From contig NZ_VFPV01000002.1 in NCBI RefSeq assembly GCF_006716905.1, forward strand, positions 1,082,501 to 1,146,500: 64,000 nt of DNA. Direction: 5' to 3'. The notes beneath the pieces were generated by a model. The model had not been told where the DNA came from. It searched no databases and worked only from the letters and a program-made list of their open reading frames with translations. Positions 27,096 to 35,721 of this stretch are shown one piece after another; within the stretch, counting starts at the first letter, position 1, and each line of letters opens with the position of its first letter. The position numbers were made by a program, and so were the translations under genes. Origin of the DNA: Acidovorax temperans (lineage in GTDB: Bacteria; Pseudomonadota; Gammaproteobacteria; Burkholderiales; Burkholderiaceae_C).

Positions 27096-27515
27096 TCATC
27101 GGTACGTTGTCAGATGGATGCTCGTTTCTGTGCTGCGAATGCCGGAGATGAGGCGGATGCGTTCCAGCACTTGCGACAGCTCACTCATGGAGCGCGCTTC
27201 AAGCTCTGCCAGAAGGTCCCAGCGGCCGTTGGTGTCGTGCAAGGCCGAGACCCCTGGTTCGCCCAGCAAGCTGGCAATGACCTGTCGCGTCTGGTTGCCT
27301 TCCACCAAGACACCCATCCATGCACGGATGCGTTCAGGTTCTGCCTCGGGTTTGAGCCGCACGGTGTAACCCACGATCACCTGAGTGTCTTCCAGCTTGC
27401 GCAGACGGTTGGTAACGGTTCCGCGGGATACGCCGAGCTTGTGGGCCAGGTCGGCGATGTTCATCCGGGCGTTGGTGCGCAAGAGGCTGATGAGGGAGTG
27501 GTCCAGTTCGTCCAT
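27096..27515 (-). CDS. Lrp/AsnC-family transcriptional regulator
   Basis: 139-aa feast/famine regulator. The N-terminal HTH reads MDELDHSLISLLRTNARMNI with GVSRGTVTNRLRKLE. The C-terminal RAM domain binds the effector, with GRWDLLAELEARS. It is divergent from ornithine cyclodeaminase, 124 bp apart, with a perfect 7-bp inverted repeat in the gap. The likely role is ornithine- or arginine-responsive control of that gene. Confidence 0.9.
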   Translation of the reverse strand: MDELDHSLISLLRTNARMNIADLAHKLGVSRGTVTNRLRKLEDTQVIVGYTVRLKPEAEPERIRAWMGVLVEGNQTRQVIASLLGEPGVSALHDTNGRWDLLAELEARSMSELSQVLERIRLISGIRSTETSIHLTTYR

Positions 27516-27523
27516 GTATTCAA

Positions 27524-27545
27524 AATGGCATTGGTTTCTGCCATT
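27524..27545. promoter_or_regulatory. Candidate Lrp-type operator
   Basis: AATGGCA-N8-TGCCATT is a perfect inverted repeat in the intergenic region between the divergent Lrp-type regulator and the ornithine cyclodeaminase gene, 9 bp from the regulator start. A third TGGCA follows at 27547. Confidence 0.5.
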
Positions 27546-27639
27546 GTGGCAAAAACCTCTGCAATACGGTACAAGATTGCCGATTCACTTTGCCATCCGT
27601 GCGCGAGACACTGGGCCATCACAACAACGGAGACTGGCC

Positions 27640-28734
27640 ATGAACTTCACCCCCTCGACTTCGCGCACCTCAGAAACGCTGTACCTCAGCGCTCCAGCAG
27701 TCGTTGAACTGGTGCGTCGCCAGGGTCTTCGCGCCTGTTTGCAGGGTATTGCAGACAACATCCAGGCGGACTTTTTGCGTTGGGCTGACTTTGACAAAAC
27801 AGCTCGGGTGGCCAGCCACTCGCGCCAAGGGGTCATTGAACTGATGCCCATTGCCGATGAGGTGACCTACTCGTTCAAGTACGTGAATGGCCACCCCGGC
27901 AACACGCGCCTGGGCTTATCTACCGTGATGGCCTTTGGTGTGCTGGCCGACGTGGCCACGGGCATGCCCCTGCTGCTGTCGGAACTCACCCTCACCACCG
28001 CATTGCGAACTGCTGCCATGTCTGCCGTGGCGGCGCGCGCACTGGCACGGCCCGGCAGCCGCAGCATGGCGCTGATCGGCAACGGCGCGCAAAGCGAATT
28101 CCAGGCCATGGCTTTCCACCACCTGCTGGGCATCACCGAACTGCGTCTTTTCGACACGGACCGGGAGGCCACCCGCAAATTGCTTGCCAACCTGAGCGAC
28201 CTGCCCGTGACGGTGCGTGTATGCACCAGCGTGGCAGAGGCCGTGCGTGGTGCCGATATCGTGACCACCGTCACGGCCGACAAGGCCAAGGCCACCATCA
28301 TTACGCCCAACATGGTGGAGCCCGGCATGCACATCAACGCAGTGGGTGGTGACTGCCCCGGCAAGACCGAGCTGCACCCAGATGTGCTGCGTGGCGCGGC
28401 CGTGTTTGTGGAATATGCCCCGCAGACACGTGTGGAGGGCGATATCCAGCAAATGCCTTCCGACTTTGCGGTGACGGAGTTGTGGGAGGTTCTCTCCCAG
28501 CGCCACGCGGGCCGCGCCAGCGCCGCCCAGGTCACTGTATTCGACTCGGTCGGTTTTGCTTTGGAAGATTTTTCTGCGCTGCGCTACATGCGCGACACGG
28601 CCCTGGCGTTGGGAATGGGCGAGCGCATGGCGCTGATTCCGGCGCTGGACGATCCGAAGGACTTGTTTTCACTCCTGCGGCAACCCACACTGGCCAGTCG
28701 CTTGCAGCACTTGCCCGAGATGGCAGAGGCTTGA
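27640..28734 (+). CDS. Ornithine cyclodeaminase
   Basis: 364 aa from the ATG at 27640, which follows an ACGGAG ribosome site. NAD-dependent conversion of ornithine to proline and ammonia. mu-crystallin/OCD family motifs: VYKYVNGHPGN-like segment FKYVNGHPGNTRLG, the Rossmann loop MALIGNGAQSEFQA, and HINAVGGDCPGKTEL, which carries the catalytic Asp. VTVFDSVGFALEDFSAL is near the C-terminus. The adjacent divergent Lrp-type gene points to amino-acid-responsive expression in arginine/ornithine catabolism. Confidence 0.9.
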   Translation: MNFTPSTSRTSETLYLSAPAVVELVRRQGLRACLQGIADNIQADFLRWADFDKTARVASHSRQGVIELMPIADEVTYSFKYVNGHPGNTRLGLSTVMAFGVLADVATGMPLLLSELTLTTALRTAAMSAVAARALARPGSRSMALIGNGAQSEFQAMAFHHLLGITELRLFDTDREATRKLLANLSDLPVTVRVCTSVAEAVRGADIVTTVTADKAKATIITPNMVEPGMHINAVGGDCPGKTELHPDVLRGAAVFVEYAPQTRVEGDIQQMPSDFAVTELWEVLSQRHAGRASAAQVTVFDSVGFALEDFSALRYMRDTALALGMGERMALIPALDDPKDLFSLLRQPTLASRLQHLPEMAEA

Positions 28735-28773
28735 GGAGAGCCCGCGGAGCGTGCAGGCGCTGATGCCGGCGGT

Positions 28774-29559
28774 CTAGCGGTTCAGCACGGCCCGCTCGAA
28801 ATCTGTGTGAGGCACCGAGCGGCCAAAGAAGTAACCCTGGAAGGCCCGGCAGCCGTGCTGGAGCAGGAAGTGGTGGTGCTCTTCGGTCTCCACCCCTTCG
28901 GCAATCACGTCAAGCCCCAGGCTGTGGGCCAGAGCAATGATGGAGCGCGCAATGGCAGCATCGTTGGGGTCAACCAGTGCATCGCGCACAAAACCCTGGT
29001 CGATTTTGATCTGGTCCAGCGGCAACCGCTTGAGGTAGCTCAGCGATGAGTACCCGGTACCAAAGTCGTCCAGCGAGAAGCCCAGACCCAGCTCGCGCAG
29101 CGCCAGCATGGTGGTGATCACGCCTTCCACATTTTTCAGCAGCAGGCTCTCGGTCAGCTCCAGCTTGATGTGTGTAGGGTCGGCGCCCGTGAGCTGAAGC
29201 AGGCGGACCACCTGGCTCACGAAGTCATCCTGGTGAAACTGGCGCGCACTGACGTTGATCGACAGCGTGAGGTGGGCGAGTTGGGAGTGCTGGCGCCACT
29301 GCGCTTGCTGGCGCAGGGCGGTTTCCATCACCCAATGCCCCAGCGGCACGATCAGGCCGGTGTCTTCCGCCAAGGCAATGAATTCACCCGGGGACACCAT
29401 GCCGTGCTCCGGGTGCTGCCAGCGCACAAGGGCTTCTGCCCCTGCGATACGGCCGGTTTCGTCCACCTGGGCCTGGTAGAGCAGCAGAAACTGGTTTTGC
29501 CGCAGACCGTTGTGCAGTTCTGCTTCCAGCGTGGCGCGGCGGTTCACGGCCTGCTGCAT
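28774..29559 (-). CDS. EAL c-di-GMP phosphodiesterase domain (3' part of a frameshifted gene)
   Basis: 261 aa starting MQQAVNRRATLEAELHNGL, which in related proteins is the linker joining GGDEF to EAL. The catalytic set appears complete: EALVRW, the metal-ligand Glu in ELTESLLL, DDFGTGYSSLSYLKRLPLDQ, the catalytic Lys in IKIDQGFV and AEGVET. The upstream part lies in another frame and overlaps by 176 nt. The fragment could be translated from its own ATG at 29559, but no strong ribosome site is evident there. Confidence 0.8.
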   Translation of the reverse strand: MQQAVNRRATLEAELHNGLRQNQFLLLYQAQVDETGRIAGAEALVRWQHPEHGMVSPGEFIALAEDTGLIVPLGHWVMETALRQQAQWRQHSQLAHLTLSINVSARQFHQDDFVSQVVRLLQLTGADPTHIKLELTESLLLKNVEGVITTMLALRELGLGFSLDDFGTGYSSLSYLKRLPLDQIKIDQGFVRDALVDPNDAAIARSIIALAHSLGLDVIAEGVETEEHHHFLLQHGCRAFQGYFFGRSVPHTDFERAVLNR

Positions 29560-31405
29560 GTCGGGGTCTGTTGCGCCCCGCGTCTTTCGCGCGGTACATC
29601 GCCATATCGGCCTGTTTGAGGATTTCGTTCACGCTGGTGCGCTGCCCGTGCAACAGCGTGATGCCGATGCTGGCCGAGCAATGGTGTTCGTGCCCCGCCA
29701 AGTCGTAGGGCTGCGCCAGGTGCGTGCGCAGCATTTCGCCCAACATGCGGGTCTGACCTGCGGCCTCGGTGGGGTCGCTGCCCAGGTTTTGTAGCACCAC
29801 CACGAACTCGTCTTCAGCCAGGCGCGCCACGGTGTCGAGTTCGCGCACATGGCTCTTGAGGCGGCGCGCCACTTCCGTGAGCAGCATATCGCCCACCTCG
29901 TGCCCGCGCGTGTCGTTCAGGGTCTTGAAGTTGTCCAGGTCTACAAACAGCACGGCAGACGCCATTCCCGTGCGGCTGCTGCTGGCCAGCACCTGCTGCA
30001 GGCGGTCTACCAGCAGGCGGCGGTTGGGCAACTCGGTCAGGGCATCGTAAAAAGCCAGGTAGCGGGCTTCTTCCTCGGCCGCCTTGCGGCCCGAGATGTC
30101 GATGTCGATGCAGAACATCTCTGGCGGCTGGCCCGGTACGTGGATGTAGGCGTGGCTGGAAAAAACATCGACCAGGCTGCCGTCCTTGCGCTGCAGTTGC
30201 AGTTCGCCTGCCGGAATCGCCTCGCCGGTGGCAAACATGTGCTCTACGTTGCTGCGCACGGTGTCGCGCATCACGGGCGGGATGATCAGCTCGAACAGAT
30301 TGCTGCCCATGGCTTCATCGGCGGTGTAGCCATACAGTGCTTCAGACGCCTTGTTCCAGTAACTGGTGGTGCCGTCTTCCAGATAGCCCTGCACCGAGAT
30401 GGACGGTATGTTCAGCAACAGGGAGCGAAAGCGCAGCTCCGACTCGCGCAGGGCCGCTTCGGCACGCTTGCGGTCGGTGATGTCGCGTGCCAGCAGCACC
30501 ACGGCCTCCTGGCCCTGCACGGGCACGCCCAGCGGCTGGGTGCGCCCCTCGAATTGACGCACTCCATCCAGGGTACAGATTTCGTATTCAAGGGTTTGGG
30601 TAAGGCCGGTGCGCAGGGTTTCGTGGATGAGTTCCAGGTAGCGCTGTGCCTGGTCGGCAGGCAGCACATCGCTCAGGTGCTTGCCCAGCAGGTCATTGGC
30701 GTTGGCGACCAGGGCGGCCTTGTCGCTAGAGAGCACTTCCTGGTAGCGCCCGTTGCGGTCCAGCACCAGCAGCACGTCAGGAATGGCTTGCGTGATGGCG
30801 CTCAGCCGGGCTGAGCTGTCGCTCAGCGCACGGTCGGTTGCCAGCCGCTCCTCCAGGTCTTTCAGCGCGGTGCCCAGCAGCAAGGTGGCCACCGTGAAAA
30901 TGGCGATGAAGGGCAGGGCCACCATCTCATTGATGTGCTGCACAACCGGCGCAGGCAAAAGCTGAAACGCCCCCACCACCGCCACATGCACCACCAGTCC
31001 GAAAAGCAGCAAGGTGCGGGGCCCCACGTCCACCTTGCCGCGCTGGCGCGCATAGCGGTACAGCAGCCCTAGCGACACGCAAATCACCACCACCAGCAAG
31101 CCGACCCCCATGCCAGCGCCGCCCAGCCACAGGCGCCATGCCATGGTCAGGGTGCCGGCAATGATGGCCACCACCGGCCCGCCGAACAGACCTGCCATGC
31201 AAAGCACAACCGAGCGGGCGTCAAAAATCACGCCAGGCATCAAGACCAGGGGCATCAACATGCCCACCACGCAGATGCCGCCGAACAGCACGCCCGAAAC
31301 GATTTGCCCGACCAGGGGCTTTTGCCGCCAGAGCCGGATGTTGACGCCGTGCAAAAAGCACAGCGCCAGCAACAGTGCAACGCCTTTGATCAGTTCAAGG
31401 AACAT
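29384..31405 (-). CDS. Membrane sensor-PAS-PAS-GGDEF protein (5' part of a frameshifted gene)
   Basis: 673 aa. Residues 1-180 form a 5TMR-LYT membrane sensor (six hydrophobic stretches), followed by two PAS domains (about 205-320 and 330-445) and a GGDEF domain (about 450-605). The signature loop reads RLAEDEFVVVLQ, that is AEDEF instead of GGDEF, so cyclase activity is doubtful. True homology ends at AMYRAKDAGRN (near 29585); the remaining 60 or so residues are out-of-frame translation rich in Arg and Pro. The EAL domain continues in a different frame. Most likely a single ancestral sensor-GGDEF-EAL protein broken by a small deletion, or a sequencing error. Confidence 0.8.
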   Translation of the reverse strand: MFLELIKGVALLLALCFLHGVNIRLWRQKPLVGQIVSGVLFGGICVVGMLMPLVLMPGVIFDARSVVLCMAGLFGGPVVAIIAGTLTMAWRLWLGGAGMGVGLLVVVICVSLGLLYRYARQRGKVDVGPRTLLLFGLVVHVAVVGAFQLLPAPVVQHINEMVALPFIAIFTVATLLLGTALKDLEERLATDRALSDSSARLSAITQAIPDVLLVLDRNGRYQEVLSSDKAALVANANDLLGKHLSDVLPADQAQRYLELIHETLRTGLTQTLEYEICTLDGVRQFEGRTQPLGVPVQGQEAVVLLARDITDRKRAEAALRESELRFRSLLLNIPSISVQGYLEDGTTSYWNKASEALYGYTADEAMGSNLFELIIPPVMRDTVRSNVEHMFATGEAIPAGELQLQRKDGSLVDVFSSHAYIHVPGQPPEMFCIDIDISGRKAAEEEARYLAFYDALTELPNRRLLVDRLQQVLASSSRTGMASAVLFVDLDNFKTLNDTRGHEVGDMLLTEVARRLKSHVRELDTVARLAEDEFVVVLQNLGSDPTEAAGQTRMLGEMLRTHLAQPYDLAGHEHHCSASIGITLLHGQRTSVNEILKQADMAMYRAKDAGRNRPRHAAGREPPRHAGSRTAQRSAAKPVSAALPGPGGRNRPYRRGRSPCALAAPGARHGVPG

Positions 31406-31545
31406 GGGCTTCGGGCTGGGTGGGATATAAGCCCATCATCCGGGGGAAGCAACATTTTGTAAACGGAATTCGTGTGCGCGCCGTAGCGTTGTGGCGGCGC
31501 GCACCCGTGGCGCCAGCCGGGGCGCCACGGTAGCTGCTCAAAAGA

Positions 31546-32835
31546 TCAGGACAGCAGGGCCTGCGCGAACTCGCGCGCGTTGAAGGTTTCCAGGTCTTCC
31601 AGTTTCTCGCCCACGCCGATGAAATACACGGGAATGGGGCGCTCCTGCGCAATGGCGGCCAGCACGCCACCCTTGGCGGTGCCATCCAGCTTGGTAACCA
31701 CCAGGCCGGTGAGCTGCAGTGCATCGTCAAAAGCGCGCACCTGTGCCAGCGCGTTCTGGCCGGTGTTGCCGTCAATCACCAGCAGCACCTCGTGCGGGGC
31801 GGTGGCGTCGGCCTTGGTCACCACGCGGCGGATCTTTTTCAGCTCCTCCATCAGGTGCAGCTGGGTGGGCAGGCGCCCTGCGGTGTCTACCAGCACCACG
31901 TCCTTGCCACGGGCCCTGCCGGCGGTCACGGCGTCAAAGCTCACGGCAGCGGGGTCGCCGCCTTCCTGGCTCACGATTTCCACGGTGTTGCGGTCGGCCC
32001 ACACGCCCAGCTGCTCGCGCGCTGCGGCGCGGAAGGTGTCGGCTGCGGCCAGCAGCACACTAGCCCCTTCATTGGCCAGGTGCTTGGTGAGTTTGCCAAT
32101 CGACGTGGTTTTGCCCGCACCGTTGACACCAGCCACCATGATGACGGTGGGTGTGTGCTCGCCAATCACCAGGGCTTTTTCCAGCGGGCGCAGCAGTTCG
32201 GCCAGGGCATCAGCCAGCAGGCCCTTCACGGCGGCGGGGTCGGTGGTCTTGGTTTCCTTCACGCGGCGCTTGAGGTCTTCCAGCAGGTGCTGGGTGGCCT
32301 TCACGCCCGTGTCGGCCATCAACAGGGCTTCTTCCAGCTCTTCGTACAGCGCATCGTCGATTTGCGTGCCGGTGAACACGGTGGCGATGCTGGAGCCGGT
32401 CTTGCGCAAGCCCGCTTTCAGGCGGTCAAGCCAGCCTTTGCGCTCTGCCGCCACGGGGGCGGGGGCTGCAACAGGTTCTGGTGCTGGGAGGGGCGCTGGC
32501 GCAGCGATAGGCGCTGGCACCCCTGGGTGCGCTACCGGTGCCGCTACGGCAACAGGGGCGGGCGCTGGGGCCGCAGCAGGTGGGCCGACCGGGGCTGGCT
32601 GCGTGGGCGCGGCATCGACGGCGGGCGTGGGCGCAGGGGCACTGGCGGGTGGCTTGGCGGCGAAGGGGTTGCGCAGCCAGCCAAAGCCTGTGGCCGGGGC
32701 GGCGGCTGCAGGGGGCGCAGCGGCTTCAGCGGGGGCCGGTGTGGCAGGCGGGGGCGTCACGGGCGCGGGCGCTGGTGCCGGGGCATCAGCGACTGCGGGC
32801 GGGGGGGCGGGCTTTTTCTTGAAAAAACTGAACAT
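31546..32835 (-). CDS. ftsY: Signal recognition particle receptor FtsY
   Basis: SRP-docking GTPase that brings ribosome-nascent chains to the Sec translocon. 429 aa from the ATG at 32835 (MFSFFKKKP). Residues about 8-135 are a Pro/Ala-rich low-complexity A domain. The NG domain has GVNGAGKTTSIGKL (G1), DTFRAAAREQL, DTAGRLPTQ (G3), TKLDGTAKGG (G4) and the C-terminal FIGVGEKLEDLETF. The start is 28 bp from the divergent M16 peptidase gene. The acidic A domain seen in E. coli is replaced by this neutral linker. Confidence 0.96.
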   Translation of the reverse strand: MFSFFKKKPAPPPAVADAPAPAPAPVTPPPATPAPAEAAAPPAAAAPATGFGWLRNPFAAKPPASAPAPTPAVDAAPTQPAPVGPPAAAPAPAPVAVAAPVAHPGVPAPIAAPAPLPAPEPVAAPAPVAAERKGWLDRLKAGLRKTGSSIATVFTGTQIDDALYEELEEALLMADTGVKATQHLLEDLKRRVKETKTTDPAAVKGLLADALAELLRPLEKALVIGEHTPTVIMVAGVNGAGKTTSIGKLTKHLANEGASVLLAAADTFRAAAREQLGVWADRNTVEIVSQEGGDPAAVSFDAVTAGRARGKDVVLVDTAGRLPTQLHLMEELKKIRRVVTKADATAPHEVLLVIDGNTGQNALAQVRAFDDALQLTGLVVTKLDGTAKGGVLAAIAQERPIPVYFIGVGEKLEDLETFNAREFAQALLS

Positions 32836-32863
32836 TGGCGGGTTCTTAGAATCACTGCATTCT

Positions 32864-34339
32864 ATGAAACGCGCTTTCACCCTACTTGGCCTGTGGGCCA
32901 GCATCAGCGCCGGGGCCGCCACCAATGTGGCTGCACCGGGTTCTTCACCCCTTGTGGCCCAGGCCACGGCCGCCGCGCCAGTGCGCGCGGCAGCGGCCGA
33001 CAACCCGCGCACCAACGCGGCGGGCGCCCAGCTTTTCACCCTGGCCAATGGCATGCAGCTCATCGTGCAGCCGGACCACCGTGCCCCCACGGCCGTGCAC
33101 ATGGTGTGGCTGCGCGTGGGCTCGATGGACGAGGTGGACGGCACCTCGGGCGTGGCCCATGTACTGGAGCACATGATGTTCAAGGGTTCCAAAACCGTGG
33201 CGCCGGGCGATTTTTCACGCCGTGTGGCGGCCCTGGGCGGGCGTGAAAACGCCTTCACCAGCCGCGACTACACCGGTTATTACCAGCAGATTCCCGCCCA
33301 GAAGCTGGAAGACGTGATGCGGCTGGAGTCTGACCGCTTCGCCAACATGCACTGGCCTGACGAAGAGTTCAAGAAAGAGATCGAAGTCGTCAAGGAAGAG
33401 CGCCGCCTGCGCACCGAAGACCAGCCCCGTGCCCTGCTGGCCGAGCAGCTCTTTGCCACCACCTTCAACGCGTCGCCCTACCGCCGCCCCGTGGTGGGCT
33501 GGATGAGCGACCTGGACGCCATGACACCTGCCGACGTGCGCGCCTTCCACCGCCAGTGGTACACGCCCACCAATGCGGTGGTGGTGGTGGCCGGTGATGT
33601 GCAGGTAGACAAGGTGCGCGCCCTGGCGGAGAAATACTACGGCTCCTTGCCCGCACACGCGGTGCCCGAGCGCAAGCCCCGCACCGAGCCGGAGCAGCGC
33701 GGCCTGCGCCGCATCGCCGTGAAGGCACCTGCCGAACAGGCCTATGTGGCCCTGGCGTTTCGCGTGCCATCCCTCACCCGCGTGCAGGATTTGCAGGCCA
33801 GCGACCGCGACGCGCTGGCGCTGCTGGTGCTGTCGGCCGTGTTCAGCGGCTACGACGGCGCCCGGCTGGAGCGCGCGCTGACCCAGGGCGAGCAGCCCGT
33901 GGCCGACAGCGCAGGCAGCTCCGCCATGATCACCGGGCGGGGGCCCGCGCTGTTTTTGATGACCGGCGTGCCTGCGGGCGGCAAGACCGCCCAGCAGGTG
34001 GAAGACGCACTGCGCGCCGAGCTGGCCCGCGTGGCCCGCGAGGGCATCAGCGAGGCCGAGCTGGCCCGCGTCAAGACGCAGTGGATCGCTTCCACCGTGT
34101 ACGAGCGCGATTCCGTGCAGAACCAGGCGCAGGAACTGGGCAGCAACTGGGTGCAGGGCTTTCCGCTGGATGCCGAAGAGCGCCTGCTGACCCTGCTGCG
34201 CACCATCACCGCCGAAGAAGTCCAGGCCGTGGCCGCCAAGTATTTTGGCGACGACCAGCTCACCATTGCCACGCTGCTGCCCCAGCCGCTGGAAGGTGCC
34301 CGCAAGCGCCCCGCGCCCGCTGCTGGCGCCCGCCATTGA
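32864..34339 (+). CDS. Secreted M16-family zinc metallopeptidase (active subunit)
   Basis: 491 aa from the ATG at 32864. A signal peptide (MKRAFTLLGLWASISAGAA) is present. The inverted zinc motif HxxEH is in GVAHVLEHMMFKG, with the third ligand Glu in KKEIEVVKEE downstream. It has the two-domain pitrilysin/MPP-beta architecture, with AFTSRDYTGYYQQIP. It is followed by a second M16 gene lacking the motif; the pair resembles the beta/alpha subunits of mitochondrial processing peptidase. The product is expected in the periplasm or membrane-attached. Confidence 0.93.
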   Translation: MKRAFTLLGLWASISAGAATNVAAPGSSPLVAQATAAAPVRAAAADNPRTNAAGAQLFTLANGMQLIVQPDHRAPTAVHMVWLRVGSMDEVDGTSGVAHVLEHMMFKGSKTVAPGDFSRRVAALGGRENAFTSRDYTGYYQQIPAQKLEDVMRLESDRFANMHWPDEEFKKEIEVVKEERRLRTEDQPRALLAEQLFATTFNASPYRRPVVGWMSDLDAMTPADVRAFHRQWYTPTNAVVVVAGDVQVDKVRALAEKYYGSLPAHAVPERKPRTEPEQRGLRRIAVKAPAEQAYVALAFRVPSLTRVQDLQASDRDALALLVLSAVFSGYDGARLERALTQGEQPVADSAGSSAMITGRGPALFLMTGVPAGGKTAQQVEDALRAELARVAREGISEAELARVKTQWIASTVYERDSVQNQAQELGSNWVQGFPLDAEERLLTLLRTITAEEVQAVAAKYFGDDQLTIATLLPQPLEGARKRPAPAAGARH

Positions 34340-34359
34340 ACCGGACCAGGATTTGTCAC

Positions 34360-35721
34360 ATGATTGCTATTAAAAAAGTAGCTGCTAGCGCTTTATGCGC
34401 CTGCGCTGGAGTAATTTTTTATGCTCCATCTGCCTGGGCGCTGCTGCCCATCCAGCACTGGACGGAGCCCAACGGCGCCAAGGTCTGGCTGGTCGAAAGC
34501 CCCGTCATCCCCATGGTGGATGTGCAGGTGGACTTCGATGGCGGCAGCCGCCGCGACCCCGCAGCGCAGGCCGGCTTGGCGGCCAGCGTGGCGCTGATGG
34601 CGTCCAAGGGCGTCAAGGGCGGTAAAGAAGGGCAGGGCGCCGAGCACGCCCTGGACGAAAACGCCCTGGGCGAAGCCTGGGCCGACCTGGGCGCTGGCTT
34701 TGAAGCCGGGGCCGACAACGACGCGCTGCGCTATTCGCTGCGCTCATTGACCGACGCGCCCCTGCTGGACCGCGCCGCCCGCCTGGCCGCCCGCCAGATG
34801 GCCGAGCCCAGCTGGCCCGCCGACATCTGGGCGCGGGAGCGTGCCCGTTGGTCCGCCAGCCTGCGCGAAGCCGCCACCCGCCCATCTACCGTGGCGGGCG
34901 AGGCCTTCGCCGCCGCCGTGTACGGCAATCACCCCTACGGCCAGCGCACCACGCCCGAAACGCTGGCGCGCATTTCCGTGGACGACATGCAGCGCTTTCA
35001 CGCCCAAACGGTGGCCGCTTGCCGCGCCCGCGTGAGCATCGTCGGCGCGGTGAACCGCACGCAGGCGCAAGAGCTGGTGGCCAAGCTGCTGGGCCGTCTG
35101 CCCGCTAGCAGCGGCAACTGCGCGCCCCTGCCTGCCGTGCCCGAGGTGGAACCCCTCAAAGCCGCATCCGAGCAGGCCATTCCCTTTGCCTCGGCCCAGG
35201 CCCATGTGCTCATCGGTCAGCCCGGCTTTCCTCGCCGCGACCCGGACTTTCTGGCACTGCTGGTGGGCAACCACATCCTGGGCGGTGGCGGTTTCGTTTC
35301 GCGCCTGACCGAAGAAGTGCGCGAAAAGCGCGGCCTGAGCTACAGCGTCTACAGCTACTTTGCGGGCGGCCTGCATGCGGGTGCCTTCACCATCGGCCTG
35401 CAAACCCGGCCCGACCAGGCCGCCCAGGCGGTGAAGGTGGCGCGCGATGTGGTGCAGCGCTTTGTGGCCGAAGGCCCCACCGAGGCCGAGCTGCGTGCCG
35501 CCAAAGACAACCTGATCGGCGGCTTCGCCCTGCGCATCGACAGCAACAAGAAGCTGCTGGGCAACGTGGCCAACATCGCCTGGAACGACCTGCCGCTCGA
35601 TTACCTGGACCACTGGACGCAAAAGGTTGAAGCCCTCACTGTGGCCGATGTGCGCGCCGCCATGGCCCGCAAGCTGCAGCCCGAGCGCATGGTCACCGTG
35701 GTGGTGGGGGGCAAGCCATGA
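34360..35721 (+). CDS. M16-family peptidase-like protein (inactive partner)
   Basis: 453 aa from the ATG at 34360, 20 bp after the active M16 gene. The HxxEH zinc motif is missing (the equivalent region reads AASVALMASKG). The C-terminal substrate-binding part is retained: GGGGFVSRLTEEVREKRGLSY with the R/Y pair. It likely forms a heterodimer with the upstream peptidase. The whole signal peptide, residues 1-22 of about 27 (cleavage after AWA), is encoded by a copy of the 60-bp dispersed repeat. Its stop overlaps the rsmD start. Confidence 0.9.
   Translation: MIAIKKVAASALCACAGVIFYAPSAWALLPIQHWTEPNGAKVWLVESPVIPMVDVQVDFDGGSRRDPAAQAGLAASVALMASKGVKGGKEGQGAEHALDENALGEAWADLGAGFEAGADNDALRYSLRSLTDAPLLDRAARLAARQMAEPSWPADIWARERARWSASLREAATRPSTVAGEAFAAAVYGNHPYGQRTTPETLARISVDDMQRFHAQTVAACRARVSIVGAVNRTQAQELVAKLLGRLPASSGNCAPLPAVPEVEPLKAASEQAIPFASAQAHVLIGQPGFPRRDPDFLALLVGNHILGGGGFVSRLTEEVREKRGLSYSVYSYFAGGLHAGAFTIGLQTRPDQAAQAVKVARDVVQRFVAEGPTEAELRAAKDNLIGGFALRIDSNKKLLGNVANIAWNDLPLDYLDHWTQKVEALTVADVRAAMARKLQPERMVTVVVGGKP
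34361..34424 (+). repeat. 60-bp dispersed repeat forming a signal peptide, copy 5
   Basis: TGATTGCTATTAAAAAAGTA then GCTGCTAGCGCTTTATGCGC, GCGCTGGAG and TTTTTTATGC. It aligns with the intergenic copies and lies entirely in the signal-peptide coding part of the M16-like gene, in the same frame as the copy in the SCO gene. Confidence 0.8.

Noticed and set aside
29384..29600. Programmed frameshift joining GGDEF and EAL
   Set aside because: No slippery run or following structure is evident, and linker codons are missing; a deletion or sequencing error is simpler.
31580..32863. N-terminal extension of the M16 peptidase frame and other plus-strand ORFs here
   Set aside because: They are antisense to ftsY and low complexity; a signal peptide begins at 32864.
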